From Ectocarpus siliculosus (lineage: Eukaryota > Sar > Phaeophyceae > Ectocarpales > Ectocarpaceae), in contig FN649748.1 of assembly GCA_000310025.1 (NCBI GenBank), forward strand, positions 1,876,875 to 1,940,874: a stretch of 64,000 nucleotides of DNA, written 5' to 3'. The notes beneath the pieces are model-generated. The model made no database searches and was not told the origin of the DNA. It saw only the letters and a list, made by a program, of their open reading frames with translations. Positions 28,101 to 39,300 of the stretch are shown here, piece by piece. A program made the position numbers and the translations under genes. Within the stretch, counting starts at the first letter, position 1. Every line of letters begins with the position of its first letter.

Positions 28101-30839
28101 AGGTTCAGGCGCAACAAGCGCTTCACACCCAAAAACAAGGTGAGCCCATCAGACACTGTCAAGGGCGGGGGCAAAAAAGGCACGTCACCACAATTCGACC
28201 AGGCTCGACGAAATGCCCTGAACGAGCAGGAGAAAATCGCCACCGAGGAATTCCAGCCGACGGTGGCCGCAGGAAACCGACTCAGGGTGAGAGGGAGGGA
28301 GTCGAAAGTGAGTGCTATGGCAAGCATTCTTGTGTGGAGTAGTGCGCAAACGACGATCTGTTGGTTGCGCACTCGAGGGATACAAGGTGATGATGACTTG
28401 CATGTATATACAACCGTGACACCTTCACTCCCCCCCTCTCACCCTGAATCGGTTGGCCTCGGCCATGTCCCGCCGGAAGACCTCGGTGGCGGCCTTCACC
28501 TCTGCGTTGACGACCGCTCGTCTCGCCTGGTCGGAGATTCGATGGGCGGGTGAATGCACGTGAATGTTTTAGCGTTTCTGGTTCATCTTGTTTTGTAGCG
28601 CATCAATACTCAACACCTGTGGCATATTTAGTACGTTGTCCTATCAACAGCCCATCGTTCGAAGGAAGGGAGGGTAGCCTCAAAGGTTGGTGAACAATCA
28701 AATATTTAGCCCTGCTATTGTGCGAGACGTGACTGGTGGGATGGTGCCGCCAACATCGATGCGAGTAGTGTAGGGCTACGGTGGGGGGTCGCTTTGTGCC
28801 AACCAATGCCACCGAAACAACAACGGCACACCCTGAACGGTCCCCTTGTATTGAGGGGACGAAGGGGACGGAGGGTTGGCTTTGTCCCTTGCGGGGGTGA
28901 ATCACAGCCTTGGTGTACTTGTTTCGCGTAGAACTGTAAAACAGCTCTCGTAGACCATACGCTCAGGTTAGCATTGCGCGGGCACGCGTTATTTGTTTAA
29001 TTGAGTACAGTTTGCTATTTAGGGCATCGTTGAAGAAAAAACAATGCAACAACAGCGACAACAACGACAACAACGACAACGGCAGCAACAATGGAGACAG
29101 AGAGGATTCACCTTCGACAACTCAAACCAAACGCCGTGGGAACGTTCCACGTACCTCCGTCAGAAGTGCCGCCTCAAACGAAAAACGCCAAACATCAGAC
29201 TGTACATAGTACAAGCTTGCAGATTTCAAGTTGTTGAAATACCCAACATTTTTCGTCTTACCTCGCTCGCCAGAATTACACGGTCTAAGCCACGAAGATT
29301 CTCAGCTGATATCTCCAACCTGTAGCGCATGAGCACACAGAGAACCCTTCTCTCCTCTCTCAGCTTCCTTATCTGCGGCGCCTCCACCCTTCGCCGAATC
29401 GAAGTCGCGCTCTGCTCGCCGGCTTGCGCGCAGTCCACACCGGCGTCGCCCCCTGACGCCGCCGTTGCTGCTGCTGCTACTGTGGCTCTCGGCAAGGAGA
29501 GCAGTCTGTCAGCTTGCACCGGTACTTCTTGCTTCTGCATCGCGTCTGCAGTATGCTGAAGAACCGGAATCGTCGGCGGTTTCCGGTCACCGTGGCCAGC
29601 GTTGCCGCAGCCGGTGCCGCGGTTGTCGCTGAAACCTCCGCCTGCACAGAAGGAGTCACCACCGCCGGCGCCCGCCGCTCCCGCCGGCGTCGCTCCCGCC
29701 GCCACCGTCAGGCAACCCACGGCCCGGCCACACCCTTCTCTTGCTGCCGCTTCCCTTGCCGCCTCCGTGTTCTTAGTGCCGGTCTGAGGCGGGCTGGACT
29801 GCCGCCGCTGCGGTTTCGGAGGGCTCCCCCAATCCGTGCGGCCACCGTGGCCAACGTCCTCGGGTCTCGTCGACAGGGGGTGCGTGGAGACCATCATCTT
29901 CACCCGCCTGCCGCCCAACGACACTTCCACCGCTTCACGGAGCGGGCTCATCAACGACCTTCGGTACCCGCTTTCCCTGCAGTCGCCAACGCCGTCGCCC
30001 CCCCGTGGCACAACCAGCCGAGGAGGATAGATGTTAGTCACTCCTTTCCCTGGCGCCACTAGCCCGGGCGGCCTTCTCATAGTCACTCCTTCCCCTGGTG
30101 CCACTACTAGCCCGGGCGGCCTTCTCATCTCACCCCGTCCGTGTTTTTCCGGAGGCGGGTTCCCAAACCCACTGCCGCTGCCGCTGCCACCGCCGCTGCC
30201 GTTTTCATCGTCTGCTACCGTCGCCCGTGGCGAGATCACCGCCATCATGCCGGCCTTCACCAGCATGTCCCTTTCCAAGTTGTTAGCCCACTGCTGGGCA
30301 AGACTTGTCGACGGGCCTGGGAAAGCGGGGCTGCAGCTGGCGTTTTCACAACGGCCACACCCCGCTGGTGCTGCGGCTGCTGCTGCTGCTGCTGTTGTCG
30401 ATGATGATGCTGCTGGTGATACGGTTGCAACTGATTTGCACAAGAGACCGATGCCGCCGCTTCCTTCCGGTGTACCGGGCCCCCGGCGGCGACCAGAATA
30501 GTCGCCACCACCGCCGCCGCCGCCGCCGTCGCCGATGGTCGACAAGAAACGATCCTCGTGCCTACGGCCGGCTCCTTCCGGCGGCCCTCTCGAGCGTACA
30601 CCGTTCATCCCCGTCGTCACCTCCTCCGCCCCCCCACCTTCTTCTTTTCCACCACCCTCGCCGAGGAAGTGGTCGAGGGTTCCGTTGCGGCGAAGGTTTC
30701 GGCGAGCAAGTTCCAGCATTACCGTGCATCGGCCCTCGGCCAGCCTGCAGGCCTCGAGGCCAGCTGCCGGACTCGTCCCGGCCTCGTTTAGGCGGATGAC
30801 CAGGTCCGCTACCCTGTCTTGGTCGCCGCAACGGTGGAC
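19155..30839 (-). CDS. Non-RD protein kinase with coiled N-terminal region and long Pro/Gly-rich tail (5' end incomplete)
   Basis: Exons from N to C: 30839-29262 (526 codons, low-complexity centre), 28526-28443, 27458-27120, an unresolved stretch, 25822-25676, 23997-23855, 22861-22698, 22437-22354, 21575-21474, and 20814 onward. All resolved neighbours match in phase. The N-lobe carries the Gly loop LGQGTFGIV and the lysine in YAAKEF. The catalytic loop is HNDVKPGN, where Asn replaces the Arg of HRD. The magnesium motif is TDLG and the APE position is VPEG. KALSPDPTKRPPMAEML is the end of the C-lobe. It therefore keeps the catalytic Lys, both Asp and Asn, and should be an active Ser/Thr or Tyr-like kinase of the non-RD class. 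An exon carrying the aC helix between 27,120 and 25,822 was not found. In the tail the frame with natural composition changes near 19,950 (see findings). The true start lies upstream of 30,839. No transmembrane segment was seen. Confidence 0.85.
21376..21422 (+). repeat. tRNA 5'-half-like fragment
   Basis: TTCGTTGGTCTAGCGGTTCG resembles a tRNA D-arm with box A, followed by a six-pair stem TTGATC...GATCAA with loop CATCA. No box B follows, so it is a truncated relic at best. Confidence 0.3.
24395..24735. repeat. Imperfect inverted repeat in kinase intron
   Basis: The segment about 24,395-24,530 and the reverse complement of about 24,615-24,735 share blocks such as TCGACGA, GTGTGTA, TTCCTAGG and AGAGAG in the same order, with short indels. 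Confidence 0.45.
24555..24600 (-). pseudogene. Partial copy of a kinase exon end
   Basis: On the minus strand it reads TGQIPSSPKMLTR followed by a GTGAGACAG donor. This mirrors TGQVLASPGVLMR and GTGAGTCAG at the end of the genuine exon 25822-25676. It is a direct (same-strand) partial duplication inside a kinase intron. Confidence 0.55.
24780..25570. repeat. Inverted repeat of the kinase catalytic-loop exon and its flanks
   Basis: Two arms face each other around about 25,182. The left arm (24,780-25,170, plus) encodes MARGLGHLGRHGIAHNDVKP. The right arm (25,205-25,570, minus) encodes the same region with changes (AHNGVKPGNMLVF). Similarity runs into the intron on both sides, for example CCAACCCGTTTT and GATTCTCTGC. 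The genuine exon at 23997-23855 and its 5' intron are a third copy. The left copy has a TAG next to the acceptor and the right copy has lost the catalytic Asp, so both are decayed. Confidence 0.75.
28203..28286 (+). pseudogene. Intact-looking inverted copy of a kinase exon on the opposite strand
   Basis: It has an acceptor (GACCAG|GCTCGACG), 28 codons and a donor (CAGG|GTGAGAGG), exactly the length and phase of the genuine exon 28526-28443 on the minus strand. The two peptides begin ARR and share 13 of 28 residues in an ungapped comparison. The copies point their donors at each other across about 155 bases. It could be an unused duplicate or part of an antisense transcript. Confidence 0.6.
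29044..29100 (+). repeat. Simple repeat (CAACGACAA)n
   Basis: A short CAA/GACAA-rich tract next to the kinase N-terminal exon. The frame through it is Gln/Arg only and is not taken as coding. Confidence 0.6.
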
Positions 30840-31119
30840 CTGCAATCACGGTGGGAAGGTGGGGTTGGCGGGGAGTTACCCCTTTAGAGCTGAGTACTGG
30901 TCACGGGACGAACACTCTGGACTACATATGCAGTATCAAATGAAAAAAAATCAAAACCATACACTGTTCTTTACTTCCTGCATATGATACAACACCACCA
31001 AATACATTTCACCGATGCACGAAGTAAAGGAAAATGTTACTTGTGGGGGTTTTGTATTTGATACGCATCCAGTTTTTTTTAATTCGATACTTCATGTGTA
31101 GTTCAGCGTGTTCATCCCT

Positions 31120-31610
31120 TGACCATCACTTACTTGCAACGGCGTAACGCCCCCCCCTCCCACCCGCCCCCTGCCCCTTCCCCCCAATGCTTCAGGCCTA
31201 CGGTTGCGACGACCAAGTCAGGATGTCAGACCTGGTCGAGCGCATGAACGAGGCCGGGACAAGTCCGTTGGCTGGCCTCGAGGCCTGCAGGCTGGCCGAG
31301 GCCCGAATCGATGGTGTTTAGAAGAAGTTATTTTGAACACCGTTNNNNNNNNNNNNNNNNNNNNNNNNNNNNNNNNNNNNNNNNNNNNNNNNNNNNNNNN
31401 NNNNNNNNNNNNNNNNNNNNNNNNNNNNNNNNNNNNNNNNNNNNTTGTCCCGGCCTCGTTCATGCGCTCGACCAGGTCTGACATCCTGACTTGGTCGTCG
31501 CAACCGTAGGCCTGCAGCATTGGGGGGAAGGGGTAGGGGGCGGGTGGGACGAGGGGGCGGTACGCCGTTGCAGTGAGGAATCGTCACGGGACGAGCACAC
31601 TGGACTATAC
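31120..31610. repeat. Palindrome of the kinase N-terminal exon across a scaffold gap
   Basis: The left arm (about 31,120-31,262, plus) and right arm (about 31,445-31,600, minus) are near-identical reverse complements. Both include an acceptor (CAG|GCCTACGG) and encode CDDQVRMSDLVERMNEAGT, a copy of the genuine exon that starts at 30,839 (CGDQDRVADLVIRLNEAGT). The left copy continues for about 20 codons and then stops at TAG near 31,320. The outer flanks also match the intron upstream of 30,839 (GTCACGGGACGA). Confidence 0.75.
31345..31444. other. Scaffold gap of 100 N
   Basis: Exactly 100 N, a usual placeholder for a gap of unknown size. It lies at the centre of the palindrome. Confidence 0.95.
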
Positions 31611-32601
31611 ATGCATCAATGTACAAAATAGATAAGGTACGCTTTTCTTTACTTGGTGCATCGTTGAAAATGTGTTCGTGTTGTGCATGCTCTACCAGCA
31701 ATCAAAATAATATTTGGTGCTTCTATATCACAGGGAGGGACGGGCTGTGGGGCCTTGAGTGCATTGACCTTGCTCGCGAGTATGGAACACTTACGCACAC
31801 ACACTCGACTCCACGAGCAACACGTACTAGACCCACCGCTGGGAAAGAGCAGAGTCTTCCAACATTTGCAGTAAGTCAAACTCGGCGTGAAAAAACATGT
31901 TAAAAAAACGTACGTAGTAAGTAGGAAATACGCAATGACCGTTGACATCGTTTTCACCGGCACGCCTCTTCGTGTTCATTTTAGCGGTTGTAGCGAAAAG
32001 CAGAAGAACAATTTGTAGGAAAACACGGCTCGATAAAATGGGTACAATATAATTGCTGAAAACCTCCGATACTTTTGAACATCAAGCAGCTCCCACGCTT
32101 CTTTCGTAGTCCTTGGTTCAGTTTTCTTCTGCCATCTCCTCCTCATGCCTATGTATGTTGCGTCCGACCCTCACATGTCCGCCCGGGATGTGCTTCCTCA
32201 GCAAGCGAGAGTTCCCCAATATCTCTTTCAGGGCGGCGACGCGATCGTCTTCGTACACCTGACCACATCGTGCAGGTGTGATGGTGTGGTTTAGTTTGGA
32301 GTTTTCTGAAGTTGAGCATACGACAACAACTTGGTACTACAGAATTTCGTGGTCAATTCGACTTGTTCCACAAGGCCAGCAAATATGCCAAACAAGACTG
32401 CGACGGCGAAACGTCGGGGGTCCCGTCTGTACACACCTGCAACCGCCGACGCTGGAGATTGCCGTTGACAAATTTGTACTGTGTAACGCGAGCAACCCCA
32501 CCAAACATTTGTACACGGACGTCACCGTGCAAGTTTGGCACACATTCAGTTCTATTGTAGGCTTGGCCCAACAAAGCGAATATCGTCTATGAATGTGAGA
32601 C

Positions 32602-32813
32602 CTTGCCTGTCGCTGCCTCAACTCCTCCAGGGAGTACTTGATGGCGGCATCCGCCGATGCTTGCTTTTCCTGCAGCTCTTGCACACCCATCTGGCAGTGT
32701 TCCTGCTGCTGCTTCTTGACTCCCTCCACCCATTCCACAAGCAAACGAGCTTGTTCCGCCTGCTCAAGGTCTGGATTGTTTTCCCTCTCTCGGCAGGAGG
32801 ATGGAGCATTCGC
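32602..32813 (-). CDS. Possible coiled-coil exon
   Basis: The minus frame is rich in Glu, Gln, Lys and Arg with a heptad-like pattern (NPDLEQAEQARLLVEWV, then VQELQEKQASADAAIKY). It has an acceptor (GAAGCAG) at the 5' side and a possible donor (AG|GTCTCAC). Seventy codons plus two bases. It may be an upstream exon of the kinase gene, but its end phase does not fit the exon at 30,839 directly, so another exon would be needed. Confidence 0.4.
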
Positions 32814-33130
32814 CTGCTTCGACAACATCGAACGGTTGTTGGGCCTAGTTAACGGAGAATTGCTCTAGCCAAGTAACGAGGTTTCTTGATTAAGCCCGTA
32901 CCTGAACGCGCGAACGTTACCGAGCCCCTCCCCCCCTAGAATGAAAGTCAGAGCTGCTCACGGCTCCATTCCGGGCTTATTGAAAAACAAGCCACGAGGC
33001 TGATTGTTTTTTTTGTCTCTAGGAAAAGGTTCAGTGGTGGGCGTTGGCCGACGGTGTTATGTTTTATTGTCACGGAGAAGGTTGTTATTTCGTGATGCTG
33101 CTGCAAACATCGTGAAGTAGAACCACGGAG

Positions 33131-33384
33131 CTGTAGTTTGTTCCCTAGCAAGTCACGGAGTGGGGTCCTGTAATGGCATCGCTGGGATCCATCCACGCCG
33201 TGGAAATATCCGTGAAGATCGCTTCAAAATATACTTTTGGCAACAATACTATGTGCAGTAGTACTGTAGCTGTAGTTTGTTCCCTAGCAAGTCACGGAGT
33301 GGGGTTCTGTTATGGCATCGCTAGGATCCACGCCGTGGAAATATCCGTGGAGATCGCTCCAAAATATACTTTGGGCAACAACAT
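33131..33384 (+). repeat. Tandem duplication, period 139
   Basis: Two direct copies start at 33,131 and 33,270. They share TAGTTTGTTCCCTAGCAAG, then GTCACGGAGTGGGG and CACGCCGTGGAAATATCCGT, with a few substitutions and a 5-base indel. Confidence 0.85.
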
Positions 33385-36300
33385 TAAGCGCATTACACAA
33401 CGACACACAATTAACAATAACAGCAACAGCTGCAGCAATTACAACAACGACCACAACACGAGTTGCTCGCGCGAAATTAGGAGGTATCGCGGATAGAGCT
33501 AGAAGACAGAGTGACCAACAACTCTCCAGCCAAAACGTTTGCTTGCGCGCGCAGCACTCGGTAAGATTGCTGTACTGTAAGTTGATGACAAAGAGGATCC
33601 GACTTGCAGAGGGTTCGATAGGAAAAGTCAGTCCCCAGCAGATGGATGCGATACTCTGCAGTGACCCAACGAGACACAGAGTGCACCTGATCAAGAGCAG
33701 CAACATGGGGCATGAATGGCGGCCGTGTGAGTGCCTTCTTGGTTACCCCCATGCTGTATATGTCGAAACAGGGACAGGAGCCTTACAGGGAGGGCTCATA
33801 CCACTTTGTACTCGGCCTATCAATGATATGTAGGCATGAAGGCGATGGCGGGTCTGTTCGTGTGTGAGACCGCGATATTTCTGGGCCCAAGACCGATCGA
33901 GGGATGATCACCAACCTTGAGAGCCCCTCTTTCGGCTTGCCATTGTGCGACGATCGTATCCCCCTGTTAGCCTAGACCAAACTATAAGTACGTTCAGCAA
34001 TCCGCTGTAAAACGTCTGGCATTGAGTCGCGACGGACGGGTAAAGTTTCTGCGGCCACACTCTCACGTGTAAAGTCTCCTGCTGCTGCTGTTCGTCCATG
34101 AGGACGAGTGCGCTGCTGATGGATGAGTGGGTCCCTGGAGGCGCTGCCCCGTGGTGGTCTCTCGCCGATCCCTTGAGGCTGGGAACACCCTGTCGCTCAC
34201 TCGGTTAAATTTTCATCCTGCCTTTTATACCTCGGATGATCTGTTGATTCCTGATTTTGGCTGTAGTCGGTACCTCGTATAGCCCCCGCGAGTGATGGTT
34301 ACAGACACGATCAGACACGATATCCCTTGTCACGACCTACTCCTTCTTCGTTTCCGTGCTCTCTCAGCTACTTCGTTCTCCTCTCTCACGGGTTATATGC
34401 GCTGAGGGACGTTCAACGATGTGAGAAGCAGGATCCACAGCTGGAACCTGGATTCCGAAAAATACGTACGTCGTGAGTTCCTTTTCGGGTTCGGAGAGGG
34501 AAAAACGACAATCTCGCCGCATGTACTGACGTCACCTTGGCGATGCACGCCCTGGTTTGACAACATCCTGCTGTAGATTGGATATGCAATCAATGCATAT
34601 GCGCAAATGAATCTCTCTGCTTTCTCTTCTATCTCCCCCATGCTGCTCTATCCCACGCTTTACATTTGTTGATCTCTTCACAGCGACTACAAATCGCGAA
34701 TATCTTGGTCAGGTCCACCTCTACAAAGTTTGACTCATAGCGTATGGAAGATCATGCTCTTTCTTATAAACGCTGGACGACCTCTGTGTATCCTGGAACA
34801 TATGTACTCTACAGTACATGGGTCGCGTCTTTCGTTGATCTCCCTCAGAGTGCCTTCCACCGAATGAACTAACGTGGCAATCACGATGAAAGGAGCAAGT
34901 AAGTGAAGAGCGGGAACAGGCCCGGGGCGCCTCCTCTCGAAATGCCCTTGTCTGATGTCACGCATGTATTGTTCGAGGCAGAGTGTCGTCCCATTGCGTA
35001 CAGCGTTGGCCATCGTCGGTTATTTCAAGGCCGAATACACACAGGGAGAGGGGGAACAAGCGTGTGCGTGCGTATCGTAGAAGGAAGAGAAATCGCGAGA
35101 GAAGTTAGGTGTGAGGAACAACACAGAATACGCGTTCGCGAATTGGGAGACCGCAGGATGGCTGAACTACGGTGAGAACTTCACAGCAGAGAGTTTTTTT
35201 ACACGGGGGCATATATGCCCAGGTCTCGGCTGGAGCCTGGAGCCCAACCCCAATCAATATTTTACCCCAAAGGGCAAGGAATACAGAAAGATGGTGATGG
35301 CAATGATTTGATGGTTTTCGCGTGGCTATCGTCATGGTGCAGTTAGTTGAGACATTTGTGTGGTGTTGTGCCTCCCTTGTCGATCTTCCAGGCCAGGATT
35401 GTACGGGTGTTGTGCCGTATGGTTGGAAGCTTGCCGTTGGCCGGCAGCTCTTGTTGGTTTCTCCTGTCCCTGAATAATTCATTTTCAAAGCGCTTAGGAT
35501 CTGCTGCTTTGCTGCTTGTTGTGGGTGGCCGAACTGAAGCACGACGCGGTCGTCGCCGCTTTCTTTCACAAGGGCACGTATGCATAGGAACATTTAGACC
35601 GTGACTGACGTAGGCCAGATCGTTGGGCTACGTTCATGCTGCATTAACATAACGTAGAGAGGCAACGAAAGCCAAAAAGGGGTGCTAGCACCAAGCCCTG
35701 TGTGCGATGTAAATGGCAGAAACGTATGCGCTGGTCAGGATAGGCAAAGTGAACACGTGTGAAACGAGCCAGCGCCGCCCGTCTGTTCAGGCGAGACATG
35801 AACAGGCAAAATCAAAGGAAATGTGGGCAATGAATGCCGGAGGCGAAGGGGTTGCTCGCGGCGTAGTCTGTTCCACGTCGTTCTCTTCTTCGCCGTCGTC
35901 GTGGTCATTATCGTTGCCGATGATCAAGGTGGGTTGTTTATCTCTTCCAAAGTCGCACATGAAAGCACGTACAGCACTGCCCTGCGATATTTCGAATCTT
36001 GCCGTCTTGAATTGAAGCCCCTACACTTGACGCCGAGATCATCTGCCTCTGCCATTCATTTCTGCCACAGTGAGAAACCAAAGTGGGTAACCTCAATGTG
36101 CCAGCCTTCGAACGTCATCTGGTACTGGGTTCCTCAAAGGAGCTCGGCGCTCGTTCGCGCCACACCGCTCGCTCATCCCTCCCTATTATTCGCAAGAACA
36201 GAAAGTCAAAGATATGCCAAATTCATTCGCGAAAAGAAATGTAGGCTTGGCGTCACGGTGCCGCCTTTCCCCCGAGCGCGTAAAAACTGGAACCCTGCAC

Positions 36301-36391
36301 CCTCGCAACAGCAGTCCACCGGCGACCACTAGAAAACATGACACCAGCACTCCCCGGAAACGCACACACCCTCCCATCTGATGTTGCTCGC

Positions 36392-39300
36392 CTATGTCGC
36401 CTCCCCCGCCTCAACACCCTCCGTCGGGACGATTTCCTCCCGGTCGTCTTTCGGCGTTACTGGGGCAGCCGACCGGAACTGGACCCCGGGAAACCGGTGC
36501 AAAGCAGCTGCCACTTCGAATCGCCTCGGCAACGCAACAAGCAGCCCGCCAAGGATCGAATTCGCCGTCGCCGCTTCTGCCGTGGCCTGCTGCGTGTCAC
36601 GGCCTTCCGCCGCAACCCCGGTATCACGGACGAACAGTGCTTCGAGACCGAGGCGGCCATCACTCCCCCTCCCGCCTCCGCACCCTGTTGCGGCGTCCAG
36701 CAAATCAAGCGCTCCCGAAACCGACAGGAAGCCCGGGGATCGCTCCGTCGCCCTCGCGATGAAATCCACGCCAAGAGCGCACCCCCTCTCCATCCCCCCA
36801 CCGCCCACGAGCTGGCCCACTCTAGAAAGGTCGGCTGGAGGGCCTCCGCTCCCGCCGCGGTGGCCACGGCCGCAGTAGCAGGGACAGGCATCTTCGGTCT
36901 GTGGGGGGCCGGGGTTCCAACGACCCCCCTTAGCGTTCCCTGCGATCGTCGACTCACCGTTGGACCGGTCGTCGCTGGAAGTGCTGTCGACCTGACGCCG
37001 CCACCCGTCGCCGACACTATCGCTGATTTCCTCGACCACTCCCGCGCCGCCGTCGTCGCCACGGCCATCCCCTTCTCGTTCTCGTTTTCTCTTCACGTTG
37101 GAACCAGCCCCGACTGCTGCAGCAAGTCGTAGCAGAACCGACTCCGGAACGACAGCACGCGGTTGAGGGTCCCCCGGCCACGGAAGGCGGTGGACCAAAC
37201 CCCTTCCGGCGTATTGGACACGCCCCACGCAAAACCGTCGAGATATCTGGGTCGTTCAGGTGGGTTTCCGGGGTCGGGTGAGTACATGGAAGACTCAGGA
37301 GGGCTGGGATATATCAAGACAGCCACCCGAAAGGGGGATTATGAGCTTAAAAACGTGGACAACCGACCGGCGTTCAGCTGAAAACAAAGGGAAGTAGGGT
37401 CGCATCTCTCATCAACCAAAACAACCGAAACGCCAAGATCTGGGTGACATTTTAGGACAATTCACGGTGTTCGACGCTTGGACCGTGAACCAAAGCAATA
37501 ATGACCAGCGGAGGAACAGAGAGACTGTTGAAAGAGAAGACAGTCGTAGAGTTGCTTAGACTTACGCTATGCGCACGCTCCGTGGCGTCGGAAACAACGT
37601 AGTTGTCCACCAGAAGGGCCGTGTCGTGGACGTCGAAGTAGTCGCCGCACCCTCCGACCACAATCACCGACGACACTCCCAGCTCCAGCCACAGCGAGCT
37701 CACTCGGTAAATGAACTGCATGCCCGTACAAGCCGCGCAGAAAATTTTTCATGGGAATGGTCACATAACCGAACTCGCAGCGAGTTGAGGTAGAAATTGC
37801 GGAGGTGCTGTCTATGCGCGCGTACCCGCTTGGAAAATTTCGCGGCAAGGACACGAGCCGCGCTCGATTGGCGCCCCGCCGACGTGTAGCACTCGCCAAG
37901 CGCGCGCAAAGGCGTTTCATTGGGTAGAAACCACACCAATGCCGACGACCTTGCACATATATTGTTATGCGCCACCACAATACATCATGCAACAATACAA
38001 TCGTCTTGATCCTTATTGGAACTAACACCGCGGCTTGCCCGCCGCGGCCGTGTCATACTCTCCAGAATGCTACCAAAATACTGCTTCTGGACACAGGAGC
38101 GCGTCGATTGAGGTACACAAAGCGTCTCCACAACAACCCGGGGACGGGGAGTTTCGTCCCCTGAAGACGCTTTTCTTCCCCGCGCAAGAAAGACACTTGA
38201 AGTAAAAACAACATGCCTGCACTAAAAGTGAGGTCTGCTGCTGTAGGTGGTCGCCGTTCGTGGATACAAACGTTCCGCGTTGGCACACGCCAAGATGGAG
38301 GGAACAGGCCATGGACTGCAGCTGACCACTGCTGACGCGCTGGAATGATGCACATGTGCCGTGGGCCTACAGAAACACAAACCATCGGCTGAGTGCATTG
38401 CGGAGCTGCAACTCTTCCAATATAGGAGCGAGATGTGCTCGGTTTCAAACCAATGTCCGAATTAAATGAGAAAAAAACAGACCGAGTTGCTCACCGGTGT
38501 GATGGGCTCATGGCTGACCATAGCCCTCATGCGGCTGTCCCTTATCATGAACTGCAGCGAGGGGGGGAGGCAGAAAAAACCCAACGCGCATGGGGCTCGG
38601 ACGTAAAGGCATGATCGGCACATGGCTATATAAGCACTCTTGGTGTTACATGGAAAAACATGATCGGCACATGGTTATGTAGGCACTCTTGGTGCTACGT
38701 GGAGAGAGAAAAAAATGCTCGTATGTGTGTGACCTTCCTCCTGTGTTACCCTGGCGGCTACGCCAAGCACACGCACCAAGAGGTGTGTAAGACAGGAGTC
38801 GGAACAAAAGAGGCGAACGCACGTACATGGAACATTTTTGTTTTTGGGTTGTCCTGGGTCATGACATTTGTCGATCGTCGTCGCCGCTTGCAGGTGTTCT
38901 ACCAACGGTACGGTCCCTCGCTTCTACAACCGACGAGATACGGGGTCAGCCAGAAAATTTCCAACATGATGTGAGAAGGCCTTCGGCCACAGGATTTTCA
39001 TTCCCTCAAGGCAGCTGGCCCACAACCGAGCTTTTCCTGCAGCATCAGGTACACGAGATAACGACTAAAAATGCTCTTCGCCATCGTTCCAACCCCCAAT
39101 CTAGCTGCCGGTACGTGCCCGAGGTTGTGTTGCGGCGACCACCGAGTCGTCCGGCTGGTTGCACCGCTTTTTTCATCGCACTGCAGTCCGGTACAACGGC
39201 ACTCTTCACGGAATCGTGTCATTCAACCAAAACACATACACGTGGGAACGCCGCTGTTAAATCAGTAAAGGGCATAAATATACTATTTTTTCGTATGCAA

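Larger units (their letters stand above)
31611..36391. other. Gene-poor stretch
   Basis: Apart from the coiled-coil exon candidate and the tandem duplication at 33.1-33.4 kb, nothing convincing is seen. The frame at 35,823-35,930 plus has a hydrophobic run followed by a GTGGGT donor but no in-frame ATG. The frame at 35,111-35,311 has no known motif. Confidence 0.4.

Noticed and set aside
29514-30501. Long plus-strand open frames opposite the kinase N-terminal exon
   Set aside because: They are shadows of a GC-rich, low-complexity minus-strand exon. They are Arg/Pro-rich and lack motifs, whereas the minus frame ends at a good donor in phase with the next kinase exon.
24780-31610. A second, complete kinase gene on the plus strand
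   Set aside because: The plus-strand exon copies lie in reverse gene order and two of three contain stops or lost key residues.
35823-36332. Plus-strand frame with a hydrophobic signal-like segment
   Set aside because: No in-frame ATG, no family motif, and no downstream exon could be matched.
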